A DNA stretch of 64,000 bases, taken from contig NZ_JAHCLU010000014.1 in the NCBI RefSeq assembly GCF_018448785.1, positions 60,532-124,531 on the forward strand, written 5' to 3'. Within the stretch, counting starts at the first letter, position 1; every line of letters starts with the position of its first letter. The translations under genes were made by a program, and so were the position numbers. The notes beneath the pieces were generated by a model, which saw nothing but the letters and a program-made list of their open reading frames with translations, did not search any database and was not told the origin of the DNA. This stretch comes from Halomonas jincaotanensis. GTDB lineage: Bacteria; Pseudomonadota; Gammaproteobacteria; Pseudomonadales; Halomonadaceae. Below, piece by piece: positions 8,333 to 16,301 of this stretch.

Positions 8333-8770
8333 TCAGCTTTCCAGCAGAAAGGTGACCGGGCCGTCGTTGACCAGCGCGACCTGCATATCGGCGCCGTACT
8401 CGCCGGTGGCGACGTTAGGCCAGGCGGTCCGGGCGCGCTCGAGCAGGTAATGGAACAGGCGCTCGCCCTCGGTAGGTGGGGCGGCGCTCGAAAAGCCGGG
8501 CCTCAGCCCCTTGCGGGTGTCGGCGACGAGGGTGAACTGGGAAACCAGAAGAAGCCCACCTCCGGCCTGCTGCAGATTCAGGTTCATCCTGCCGGCGTCA
8601 TCCGCGAACACACGGTAATGCAACAGCCGGTGCAGCAGCTTGTCGGCGGCGGCCTCGTCATCGCCTCTTTCGATGCCTACCAGCGCCAGCAGACCGTGGT
8701 GGATAGCCCCCACTTCTCGGTCATTCACTGTCACGCTGGCGTGGCGTACCCGCTGGATCAGGGCTTTCAT
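8333..8770 (-). CDS. dtd: D-aminoacyl-tRNA deacylase
   Basis: A 145-residue protein starting [15 protein letters not shown], with both Dtd signatures: [20 protein letters not shown] (about 78-97) and the C-terminal cross-subunit Gly-cisPro segment NDGPVTF (about 136-142). It hydrolyses D-amino acids (and glycine from tRNA-Ala) off mischarged tRNA, keeping them out of translation. It acts as a cytoplasmic homodimer. It converges on yheS with 31 bases between the stops and lies 36 bases after the next upstream leftward gene. Confidence 0.96.
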   Translation of the reverse strand: MKALIQRVRHASVTVNDREVGAIHHGLLALVGIERGDDEAAADKLLHRLLHYRVFADDAGRMNLNLQQAGGGLLLVSQFTLVADTRKGLRPGFSSAAPPTEGERLFHYLLERARTAWPNVATGEYGADMQVALVNDGPVTFLLES

Positions 8771-8806
8771 AACGGGCTCTCCTGGCGCGCTGCTTATCGG
8801 CTCGGC

Positions 8807-9376
8807 TCAACGATCCAGCAAGGCATCGCGAAACGCCTGGTTAAGTGGCTTCTCGCCGAGCCAGATGCTGAAGAGGGCATTGGCCAGTGCCAGGTCGTCG
8901 TCCTGATAGAGCGTCTCGTCGTTGAGTGCCATGCGCATCTGATCACCATCCCAGCTCAGCGCGTAGCGGTCGCCGGGTACGACGTCGCGATAGTGGCCGT
9001 TGAAGTCCTCCAAGGCAGCTTCTAGGCGGCTATAGCTGGCCCGGTCGAGATTGTCGCGCACGGTGTCGCGCGTCGCCTCAGCGAAATCCTCGGCGTCGAT
9101 GCCGTGGAAGTAGGCCAGTTCCAGATGCCTCGGGATGTCGCTGAGCGGTGCCGGTTCCGGGGCTGCTTCGGCCTGGTAGTAGGCGCCCGCATAGGCGTCC
9201 CAGATCAGGTACTCGAAGAGACCGTGGCCGATCAGGGTAAAGGTCTGATCGTGGGCCTCGAACGAGGTGGGAAAACTGACATCCTTGACCTCCACGCTGT
9301 CGGCGGCAGCGGCGGTGGATAGGAGGGTAAGCAGAACCAGCCGGGGGCCGGCGGTCCAGGCGAGGGGAGGGTGCAT
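8807..9376 (-). CDS. Chalcone-isomerase-like exported protein
   Basis: A 189-residue protein with a probable signal peptide (LVLLTLLSTAAA, cleavage near 24-26). The mature part carries features of the bacterial chalcone-isomerase-like family: an opening VSFPTSFEAHDQTFTLIGHGLFEYLIWDAYAGAYY, then LELAYFHGIDAEDFAEATRD and a final FSIWLGEKPLNQAFRDALL. Plant chalcone isomerase cyclises chalcones, but bacterial members are periplasmic proteins of unknown function, so no reaction is assigned. It lies upstream of dtd on the same strand with a 36-base gap and may be co-transcribed. Confidence 0.8.
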   Translation of the reverse strand: MHPPLAWTAGPRLVLLTLLSTAAAADSVEVKDVSFPTSFEAHDQTFTLIGHGLFEYLIWDAYAGAYYQAEAAPEPAPLSDIPRHLELAYFHGIDAEDFAEATRDTVRDNLDRASYSRLEAALEDFNGHYRDVVPGDRYALSWDGDQMRMALNDETLYQDDDLALANALFSIWLGEKPLNQAFRDALLDR

Positions 9377-9453
9377 GATGACTCTCTCAAGAAGGCAGTT
9401 AATTCTCTACAGACACCGTCATATCGTGTAAGTTCTGTAAAATATTCTCACGC

Positions 9454-10299
9454 CTACCAGGCGCGACAGAGCATGATGTCGCAGTGGGGCTCGGTCAGAA
9501 GGGATTCGATGATCTGGCCATGACGGCCAAGCTGTCCTCGGCTGCCCAGGGCGAGCAGGTCGGGGGGTTGGTGACGCAGCCGGTACATCAGGATATCGAG
9601 CGGGTCGCCCTGTTCCAGTACCAGTTCGATGTCGGGCACGTTGTCCAACTCGTTCATCAACTGATCGACCTCGCGCTGAAGCTGGTGACGCAGCTGCTCG
9701 AGCTCGCGATCCCGCCAGTTGGCATACCCCTTATAGGAGCCCAGCTCCCGTTCGCCGGGCAACTGCCAGGCATGCAGCAGGGTGAGACGCGCCTCGGGAA
9801 AACGCTTGAGCGTCTCGCGCAGGGTGTGACGCGAAGTCAGTGAGAAGTCAATGGGCACCAGGATGTCGTCCCAGTCCTGGTTTGCCAGATGACTCACAGA
9901 GAGTACCGGGCAGGGGGCGCTGCGCAGTACCCGGGCGAGGGTAGTGCCGGCGACCAGGTCCGGCTGGCCGCGTTTGCGGTGTGTCCCGAGGATGATGAGG
10001 TCGACCTTGCGTTCGTGTGCCTCACGGACGATCTCGGCATAGGGCGAGCCCGTCACCGTCTGCATCAAGGTCGCTGGCTCAGGCAGGGCGTAATCCTCGC
10101 GGATGTCGGTGAGCAGCGCCTGCATATCGGCCACCACGGCCGCTTCCAGGTCATGCACCACGCGTCGCGGCAGGTAGGGATCCAGCACGTGGAGGACATC
10201 CAGCCGGGCGCCACTTTCCACCGCCAGGCGTACGGCGCGAGCGTAGGCGGTGCGGTTCTCGGCCGAGAGGTCACAAGCGAACAGTAGGGTTTGGGTCAT
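9454..10299 (-). CDS. Tandem-domain universal stress protein
   Basis: A 281-residue cytoplasmic protein with two UspA domains. Domain 1 (about 1-142) begins TLLFACDLSAENRTAYARA and ends at PCPVLSVS. Domain 2 (about 148-281) begins DDILVPIDFSLTSRHTL and ends CDIMLC. The second domain keeps a GSRG turn, but the complete G-x2-G-x9-G-S/T loop is not clear in either half, so ATP binding is doubtful. The layout resembles E. coli UspE. The ATG at 10299 is chosen because GGGAGGAT lies just upstream; a frame reaching 10449 would overlap the thiD end. Confidence 0.88.
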   Translation of the reverse strand: MTQTLLFACDLSAENRTAYARAVRLAVESGARLDVLHVLDPYLPRRVVHDLEAAVVADMQALLTDIREDYALPEPATLMQTVTGSPYAEIVREAHERKVDLIILGTHRKRGQPDLVAGTTLARVLRSAPCPVLSVSHLANQDWDDILVPIDFSLTSRHTLRETLKRFPEARLTLLHAWQLPGERELGSYKGYANWRDRELEQLRHQLQREVDQLMNELDNVPDIELVLEQGDPLDILMYRLRHQPPDLLALGSRGQLGRHGQIIESLLTEPHCDIMLCRAW

Positions 10300-10396
10300 G
10301 ACGCATCCTCCCGATCGAAAGCTCTCGTAGCGCCTTTTGCGGCGGCCGATACCCGTCAGGATGGGTGGCACACGCAGCGCCCGCAAGCTGAATCGC

Positions 10397-11209
10397 TTAC
10401 CACCAGGCATGGAAGTGATGGACCGGGCCTTGCCCCTGACCCACGTCAAGGTGGTGGCCCTCGGCGAGGGCGCGAGTGAGCCAGGTCTTGGCCGCCGCTA
10501 CGGCGCCGGCGAGGCTGTCGCCTTGGGCGAGACGGGCGGTAATCGCCGAGGATAGCGTGCAGCCGGTGCCATGCAGACGGGAGGTCGCGATACGCGGCCC
10601 CTCTAGCCAGTGGATGGCCTCTTCGGTGATCAGCAGGTCCGGGCAGGCCTCGTCTTGCAGGTGTCCCCCCTTGAGCAGCACCGACCGGGCGCCCAAGGCC
10701 CGCAGGCCTGGAACCAGCGCCTGCATGCCGGCTCGGTCGTGCGGTACCGGGCAGTCCAGCAGTACCGCGGCTTCCGGCAGATTGGGGGTGATCAGGTCGG
10801 CCAGCGGCACGAGCACCTCGCGTACTGCCTTGATCCCGGCGGCGTCGACGAGGATATCGCCGCTCTTGGCCACCATGACTGGGTCCAGCACGATCCAGCG
10901 GGGGCGGCGTCGCTCCAGCGCTTTGCGTATCGTGTTGGCGACGTCTCGATCGGCCACCATGCCGATCTTCACCGCATCGATGTGAATATCGTCGAGCACT
11001 GCCTCGAGCTGAGCGGCGATGAAATCGGTGGGCACCGGATGCACGCCGGTCACGCCACGGGTGTTCTGTGCCGTCAGGGCGGTGATCACGCTGGCCCCAT
11101 AGGTCTGCAGCGCCGAAAAGGTCTTGAGATCGGCCTGGATGCCGGCGCCGCCACTGGGGTCGGAGCCGGCGATGGTCAGGGTATTGGGGATCATTCGAGA
11201 AGCTGCCAT
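10397..11209 (-). CDS. thiD: Hydroxymethylpyrimidine / phosphomethylpyrimidine kinase
   Basis: A 270-residue ribokinase-fold enzyme starting with TIAGSDPSGGAGIQADLKTF, the ThiD substrate loop. It continues through VLDPVMVAKSGD and ends with the ATP and anion-hole signature HGTGCTLSSAITA (about 220-232). It phosphorylates HMP to HMP-PP for thiamine synthesis and salvage. It stands alone without other thi genes nearby. I see no TPP riboswitch in the 255 bases before it. Start may be Met1 or Met6. Confidence 0.95.
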   Translation of the reverse strand: MAASRMIPNTLTIAGSDPSGGAGIQADLKTFSALQTYGASVITALTAQNTRGVTGVHPVPTDFIAAQLEAVLDDIHIDAVKIGMVADRDVANTIRKALERRRPRWIVLDPVMVAKSGDILVDAAGIKAVREVLVPLADLITPNLPEAAVLLDCPVPHDRAGMQALVPGLRALGARSVLLKGGHLQDEACPDLLITEEAIHWLEGPRIATSRLHGTGCTLSSAITARLAQGDSLAGAVAAAKTWLTRALAEGHHLDVGQGQGPVHHFHAWW

Positions 11210-11349
11210 CGCCTGTGCGTCGTTGTTATCCGCGGTGAGGGAACAGCCTACTGCAAAGGCAGTGTACTACGCCATGCGGCCGACGAAGGCTTCGTTGCTG
11301 ACAAACGTCATATGATTACCTAGGCTCAATGAGTAGCGATGTTGTGGCG

Positions 11350-11398
11350 AAGACATTCTTGATGTCTTGAAGTGTAACTCTGAAATAGAGTAACTCTG
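11350..11398. promoter_or_regulatory. Overlapping dyads and direct repeat upstream of nuoA
   Basis: AAGACAT and ATGTCTT form a perfect 7-bp inverted repeat (11350-11368, 5-base spacer). Immediately downstream GTAACTCTG occurs twice (11374-11382 and 11390-11398, 16-bp period), and ACTCT-GAAAT-AGAGT (11377-11391) is a second dyad. The cluster lies 67-115 bases before nuoA in a locally AT-richer stretch between thiD and the nuo operon. That is where a complex I promoter and its regulator sites would be expected. Which protein binds is unknown; it does not match the ArcA, Fnr or NarL consensus clearly. Confidence 0.4.
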
Positions 11399-11464
11399 GA
11401 ATGTCGCTCAGTTGATCGTTGTGCGGGATGCACGTGACAGGCGCTTGGTTTCACGAGGGACGGC

Positions 11465-11872
11465 ATGGGCCAGAATGCCACTGTAGGGATCGCAGAGTCC
11501 TGGGCGATGGGACTTTTCATCATCGCCGTCATCGTCCTCTGCACCTTCATGATCGGGGCTACCACCCTGCTGGGTGGGCGTAGTCGCGGTCGCGCCAGGG
11601 ATGAGCCATTCGAATCCGGCATTCTCGGTGCCGGGACAGCCCGCCAGCGCTTCTCCGTCAGGTTCTATCTGGTCGCGATGCTGTTCGTGATCTTCGATAT
11701 CGAGGCCGTTTTTCTCTTCGGCTGGGCCATCGCCGTTCGAGAGGTGGGCTGGCCGGGCTTCTGGGGAGCAGCACTGTTCATCTTCATCCTGCTTGCCGGG
11801 CTGGTCTACGACAGCCGCGTTGGTGCTCTGGACTGGGCGCCGAAGAGCACGCGACGTGATGCCGGACAGTGA
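11465..11872 (+). CDS. nuoA: NADH-quinone oxidoreductase subunit A
   Basis: A 135-residue membrane protein with three helices (about 15-37, 68-90 and 98-118). The conserved matrix-side loop [38 protein letters not shown] carries family residues at the junction between membrane arm and peripheral arm. First gene of the nuo operon, which runs unbroken to 26429 and encodes proton-pumping complex I, oxidising NADH and reducing ubiquinone at the inner membrane. The next gene follows after 59 bases. Confidence 0.97.
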   Translation: MGQNATVGIAESWAMGLFIIAVIVLCTFMIGATTLLGGRSRGRARDEPFESGILGAGTARQRFSVRFYLVAMLFVIFDIEAVFLFGWAIAVREVGWPGFWGAALFIFILLAGLVYDSRVGALDWAPKSTRRDAGQ

Positions 11873-11931
11873 TAATGGCCGTAGTGGTAGGCCGGTAAAA
11901 ACCTTGTCTTATTCCAAGCGGGAGGAACCTA

Positions 11932-12618
11932 ATGCCTTACACCCTGACGCGTGCCGATGATGCCGTTGATGCAGTGGCGAGGGACTCCCGCTATCCCCTC
12001 GAGGCACGCCAGTCCCCCGATGACCCGATGCGCCAGCATCTCCACCGCAGCATCTTCACCGGCAAGCTCGAGGAGATTCTCCAGGGGGTGACCAACTGGG
12101 GGCGCAAGCATTCGCTGTGGCCCTACAATTTCGGGCTTTCCTGCTGTTACGTCGAGATGACCTCGGCCTTCACCGCACCCCATGACATCGCCCGCTTCGG
12201 GGCGGAAGTGCTGCGTGCCTCACCTCGACAGGCCGACGTGATGGTCATTTCAGGCACCTGCTTCATCAAGATGGCGCCGGTGATCCAGCAACTTCATGAC
12301 CAGATGCTCGAGCCCAAGTGGGTGATATCGATGGGTTCCTGTGCCAATTCAGGCGGCATGTACGACATCTACTCGGTGGTGCAGGGCGTCGACAAGTTCC
12401 TGCCAGTGGATGTCTACGTACCGGGCTGTCCGCCACGCCCCGAGGCCCTCCTACAGGGGCTGCGTCTGTTGCAGGACGCTATCCAGGAGGAGCGCCGCCC
12501 CCTCTCCTGGGTGGTCGGCGACCAGGGCGTCTATCGTACCGAGATGCCGTCACAGCGCGAGACGCTCAGGGAGCGGCGCATCCAGGCGACTGAGTTGCGG
12601 TCCCCCGACGATGTCTGA
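11932..12618 (+). CDS. nuoB: NADH-quinone oxidoreductase subunit B (N2 cluster)
   Basis: A 228-residue peripheral-arm subunit holding the terminal 4Fe-4S cluster N2 that passes electrons to quinone. The adjacent cysteines in [10 protein letters not shown] and the later cysteines in [18 protein letters not shown] and [10 protein letters not shown] are all present. A GGAGG stands seven bases before the ATG. The C-terminal tail after about residue 190 is hydrophilic and variable, as in other gammaproteobacterial NuoB proteins. Confidence 0.97.
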   Translation: MPYTLTRADDAVDAVARDSRYPLEARQSPDDPMRQHLHRSIFTGKLEEILQGVTNWGRKHSLWPYNFGLSCCYVEMTSAFTAPHDIARFGAEVLRASPRQADVMVISGTCFIKMAPVIQQLHDQMLEPKWVISMGSCANSGGMYDIYSVVQGVDKFLPVDVYVPGCPPRPEALLQGLRLLQDAIQEERRPLSWVVGDQGVYRTEMPSQRETLRERRIQATELRSPDDV

Positions 12619-12666
12619 ATCGTCGCGTATTGCCCTGTTGGCCACACGATCGATAAGGGAGAATGC

Positions 12667-14448
12667 ATGAAACAGGCGTCGTCGACCTGTGGAACGTCAC
12701 GCGATATCTCGTCGGATCCCATTATCGTGGCGCTTCGGCAACGCTTCGGCGAGACCGCCGTGCGCGAGCAGGCCACCCTGACGAAGATGCCCGTGGTCTG
12801 GGTCGCCCGGACGCACCTCCAGGAAATGCTGGCCTTCCTGCGCGACATGCCCGAGCCCTTCGAGATGCTCTATGACCTGTCGGCGATCGATGAACGCCTG
12901 CGCGAGCACCGGCGGGAGCAGCCCGAAGCAGACTTCACGGTCTTCTACCATCTGCTGTCGGTCTCGCGGAATCGTGACGTGATGCTCAAGGTGGGCCTCG
13001 CCGAGACAGATCTCGAGGTGCCCAGCTGTATTGGCGTCTACCCCAATGCCGACTGGTACGAACGCGAAGTCTGGGACATGTTCGGCATCGACTTCCGCGG
13101 TCATCCGCGCCTCAAGCGGATACTTATGCCGCCGACCTGGCACGGGCATCCATTGCGCAAGGACTATCCGGCCCGGGCCACCGAATTCGACCCTTATACC
13201 CTGACCGTGGCGGGCCAAGAGCAAGCGCAGCAGGCGTTGAAGTTCGACCCGGAGGCCTGGGGCATGCGCCGCGAGCGCGAAGATGTCGAGTTCATGTTTC
13301 TCAATCTCGGCCCCAATCATCCCTCGACCCACGGGGTCTTTCGCCTGGTGCTGCAACTCGACGGCGAGACGATCATCGACTGCGTGCCGGACATCGGCTA
13401 CCACCATCGCGGTGCCGAGAAGATGGCCGAGCGCCAGACGTGGCACAGCTATATCCCCTACACCGACCGCATCGATTACACCGGCGGGGTGATGAATAAC
13501 CTTCCCTATGTGCTGGCGGCGGAGGCCCTCGCCGGCATCGAGGTGCCGCAACGGGTCGAGACCATCCGGGTCATGATGGCGGAACTGTTCCGCATCACCA
13601 GTCATCTGCTGTTCCTCGGCACCTACTTGCAGGACCTCGGCGCACTGACGCCGGTCTTCTACACTTTCTCCGACCGACAGCGGGCCTATCGCGTCATCGA
13701 GGCGATCACCGGCTTTCGCATGCATCCGGCCTGGTACCGCATCGGTGGCGTCGCCCAGGACCTTCCCCGTGGCTGGGATCGCCTGATGCAGGAGTTCCTC
13801 GACTGGATGCCCGCACGCCTTCGCGAATACGAGCGGGCGATGATGGAAAACGCCATCGTGCGCGATCGCACCCGGCACATCGCCGCCTACACGACACGCG
13901 AGGCTCTCGCCTGGGGGGTGACCGGCCCCTGCCTGCGTGCCACCGGACTCGACTTCGACCTGCGCAAGAAGCGCCCCTATTCCGGCTATCAGCACTTCGA
14001 CTTCGAGGTCCCTCTGGGCGCCAACGGCGATGCCTTCGACCGCGGCCAACTGCGCCTGGAGGAGATGCGCCAGAGCCTGCGCATCATCCAGCAGTGCGTC
14101 GATCACATGCCCGCCGGCGACTACAAGGCCGATCATCCGCTGACCACGCCCCCGCCGCGTGAGCGAATGCTCGAACATATCGAGACGCTGATCACCCATT
14201 TCCTCCAGGTCTCCTGGGGACCGGTGCTGCCGCCCGACGAATCGCTCGCGATGATCGAGGCCACCAAGGGCATCAACAGCTATTACCTGACCAGCGACGG
14301 CAGCACCATGAGCTATCGAACCCGGATCCGGACCCCGAGCTTCCCGCATCTCCAGCAGATTCCGGCGGTGATGCGCGGCGGCTTTGTGCCGGACCTGATC
14401 GCCCATCTGGGCAGTATCGATTTCGTGATGGCGGATGTGGATCGATGA
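12667..14448 (+). CDS. nuoC: NADH-quinone oxidoreductase fused subunits C and D
   Basis: A 593-residue fusion (NuoCD). Residues about 35-185 are the 30-kDa NuoC domain, with [19 protein letters not shown] and [18 protein letters not shown]. Residues about 205-593 are the 49-kDa NuoD domain, with [30 protein letters not shown] and the C-terminal [10 protein letters not shown]. NuoD builds the quinone pocket with NuoB. The fusion is typical of E. coli, Pseudomonas and Halomonas relatives. GGGAG precedes the ATG; the stop is one base before the favoured nuoE start. Confidence 0.97.
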   Translation: MKQASSTCGTSRDISSDPIIVALRQRFGETAVREQATLTKMPVVWVARTHLQEMLAFLRDMPEPFEMLYDLSAIDERLREHRREQPEADFTVFYHLLSVSRNRDVMLKVGLAETDLEVPSCIGVYPNADWYEREVWDMFGIDFRGHPRLKRILMPPTWHGHPLRKDYPARATEFDPYTLTVAGQEQAQQALKFDPEAWGMRREREDVEFMFLNLGPNHPSTHGVFRLVLQLDGETIIDCVPDIGYHHRGAEKMAERQTWHSYIPYTDRIDYTGGVMNNLPYVLAAEALAGIEVPQRVETIRVMMAELFRITSHLLFLGTYLQDLGALTPVFYTFSDRQRAYRVIEAITGFRMHPAWYRIGGVAQDLPRGWDRLMQEFLDWMPARLREYERAMMENAIVRDRTRHIAAYTTREALAWGVTGPCLRATGLDFDLRKKRPYSGYQHFDFEVPLGANGDAFDRGQLRLEEMRQSLRIIQQCVDHMPAGDYKADHPLTTPPPRERMLEHIETLITHFLQVSWGPVLPPDESLAMIEATKGINSYYLTSDGSTMSYRTRIRTPSFPHLQQIPAVMRGGFVPDLIAHLGSIDFVMADVDR

Positions 14449-14449
14449 A

Positions 14450-14959
14450 ATGACAGCAAACGCAGCGCGTATCGCCTCGGATGGTGACGGCTTCGTGCTC
14501 GATCCTGAGGATCGACTTGCCATGGAGCGGGAACTCGCCTGCTACGAGCAGCCGCAGGCGGCCTGTATCGAGGCATTGAAGATCGTCCAGCGTCGCCATG
14601 GCTGGGTGCCCGACGGGGCGATTCCCGTCATCGCGCGGGTCCTGGGCGTCGGAGCCGCCGACGTGGAGGGGGTGGCAACCTTCTACAGCCTGATCTTCCG
14701 TCAGCCGGTGGGGCGCCACGTGATCCTGGTCTGCGACAGTAGCTCCTGCCTGCTCACGGGATTCGAGGCGTTACGCGATGCGCTCTCCGGCGCGTTGGGT
14801 ATCGGTTTCGGCCAGACCACCGCCGACGGCCGCTTCACCCTGTTGCCGATCTGTTGTCTGGGCGCCTGCGACGGGGGCCCGGCGCTGATGATCGATGAGG
14901 ATACGCTGGGTCCCGTCGCGCCCGAGGAAGTGGGCGAGCTGCTGGAGGGCTACCCATGA
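14450..14959 (+). CDS. nuoE: NADH-quinone oxidoreductase subunit E (2Fe-2S, N1a)
   Basis: A 169-residue thioredoxin-like subunit of the NADH-oxidising head. Cluster ligands are in CDSSSC (about 95-100) and [10 protein letters not shown] (about 136-145). The ATG at 14450 begins one base after the nuoCD stop; an alternative ATG at 14435 would overlap nuoCD by 14 bases and add five residues. Neither has a strong ribosome-binding site, so translation is probably coupled to nuoCD. It overlaps nuoF by four bases. Confidence 0.95.
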   Translation: MTANAARIASDGDGFVLDPEDRLAMERELACYEQPQAACIEALKIVQRRHGWVPDGAIPVIARVLGVGAADVEGVATFYSLIFRQPVGRHVILVCDSSSCLLTGFEALRDALSGALGIGFGQTTADGRFTLLPICCLGACDGGPALMIDEDTLGPVAPEEVGELLEGYP

Positions 14960-16281
14960 CCGCCACTCGCTATCATTCCCGGCTGCACCAGACGGCTCGG
15001 GAACGTCATGCCGACACGCATCCACTGACCTGGCGGCTGCACGAGGACGGCACCCGGGTCGATCTGGAAGACTACACGGCGAAGGACGGCTACGCGGCCG
15101 TGCGACAGGTGCTCGGTCGGCAGTCGCCGGAGGACGTGATCGAGACCATGAAGTCCGCCAATCTGCGGGGTCGCGGGGGCGGCGGCTTCTCGGCGGGCGT
15201 CAAGTGGAGCCTGACCCTGAAGGGCGAGGATCTGCCCCGTGGCTATCTGGTCTGCAACGCCGACGAGATGGAGCCCGGTACCTTCAAGGATCGCGTGCTC
15301 CTCGAACAGCTGCCGCACCTGCTGATCGAAGGCATGATCCTGGCGGCCTATGCCAACGATTCCGCCTTTGGCTACATCTTCCTACGCGTCGAGTACGTCA
15401 CCGCGGCAAGGGCATTGACCCGTGCGCTCGAGGAGGCACGGGCCGCAGGCTGGCTGGGCGATGATATCGCCGGCAGCGGCTTCGATTTCGACATCGTGCT
15501 GCATACCGGGGCAGGTCGCTACATCTGTGGCGAGGAGACCGCTCTGCTCAATTCCCTGGAGGGGCGCCGCGCCAACCCGCGCACCAAGCCGCCCTTCCCC
15601 GGCCAGTCGGGGGCCTGGGGCAAGCCGACCGTGGTCAACAACGTCGAGACGCTGTGCAATGTGCCCGCAGCGCTACGCCACGGCGCCGAGTGGTATCAGG
15701 GACTCTCGGGCAATCTCAGCGACGATGGCGGCACCAAGCTTTACGGCATGTCCGGCCGGGTCGCCCGGCCCGGGTTGTGGGAATTGCCCATCGGGACCCG
15801 TGGCGAGTCGCTCTTCGAGCTGGCCGGCGGCATGCGCGATGGCCTCAGGCTCAAGGCCTGGCAGCCGGGGGGCTCCAGCACTGGCTTCCTGATGCCCGAG
15901 CACCTCGACCTGGCCTTGGACTACGACACCATCGGCGAGGCCGGCAGCCGCCTGGGAACCGGGTTGATGACGGTCGTCGCCGAGGGCCAGAGCCTGGTCA
16001 CGCTGGTGCGCAATATGGAGGGCTTCTTCGCCCGTGAATCCTGCGGCTGGTGCACGCCGTGTCGCGATGGCCTGCCATGGGTAGAGAAACTGTTGCGAGC
16101 CCTGGAAGTCGGCGAGGGGAAACCGGGGGATATCGAGCTGCTCCAGGAACTGGCCAGCGGCCTGGGGCCGAGCAAGACCTTCTGCGCCCATGCGCCCGGC
16201 GCATCGATGCCGCTGGTCTCGGCGATCCAGTATTTCCGCGACGAGTTCGAGGCGGGCATCGCCCGCCCGGACGGGGCCTGA
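14956..16281 (+). CDS. nuoF: NADH-quinone oxidoreductase subunit F (NADH and FMN site)
   Basis: A 441-residue subunit that binds NADH, FMN and cluster N3. The FMN/NADH loop [14 protein letters not shown] lies at about 72-85, the conserved [15 protein letters not shown] near 190-205, and cluster N3 in [11 protein letters not shown] near 360-370. The start overlaps the nuoE stop (ATGA), indicating coupled translation. Length is normal for the family. Confidence 0.97.
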   Translation: MTATRYHSRLHQTARERHADTHPLTWRLHEDGTRVDLEDYTAKDGYAAVRQVLGRQSPEDVIETMKSANLRGRGGGGFSAGVKWSLTLKGEDLPRGYLVCNADEMEPGTFKDRVLLEQLPHLLIEGMILAAYANDSAFGYIFLRVEYVTAARALTRALEEARAAGWLGDDIAGSGFDFDIVLHTGAGRYICGEETALLNSLEGRRANPRTKPPFPGQSGAWGKPTVVNNVETLCNVPAALRHGAEWYQGLSGNLSDDGGTKLYGMSGRVARPGLWELPIGTRGESLFELAGGMRDGLRLKAWQPGGSSTGFLMPEHLDLALDYDTIGEAGSRLGTGLMTVVAEGQSLVTLVRNMEGFFARESCGWCTPCRDGLPWVEKLLRALEVGEGKPGDIELLQELASGLGPSKTFCAHAPGASMPLVSAIQYFRDEFEAGIARPDGA

Positions 16282-16301
16282 GCCACAGACGAGGTGACGC
16301 C

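Noticed and set aside
9454..10299. Two universal stress protein genes as a linked stress island with teaD
   Set aside because: They are separated by seven unrelated genes, lie in different transcription units and differ in architecture.
11210..11349. TPP riboswitch for thiD
   Set aside because: The CTGAGA and ACCTGA thi-box elements are absent on the thiD strand; only a short unrelated hairpin was seen.
12697..14523. Long antisense open frame opposite nuoCD
   Set aside because: High-GC codon bias produces stop-free antisense frames; the translation shows no domain and the sense strand is a clear complex I gene.
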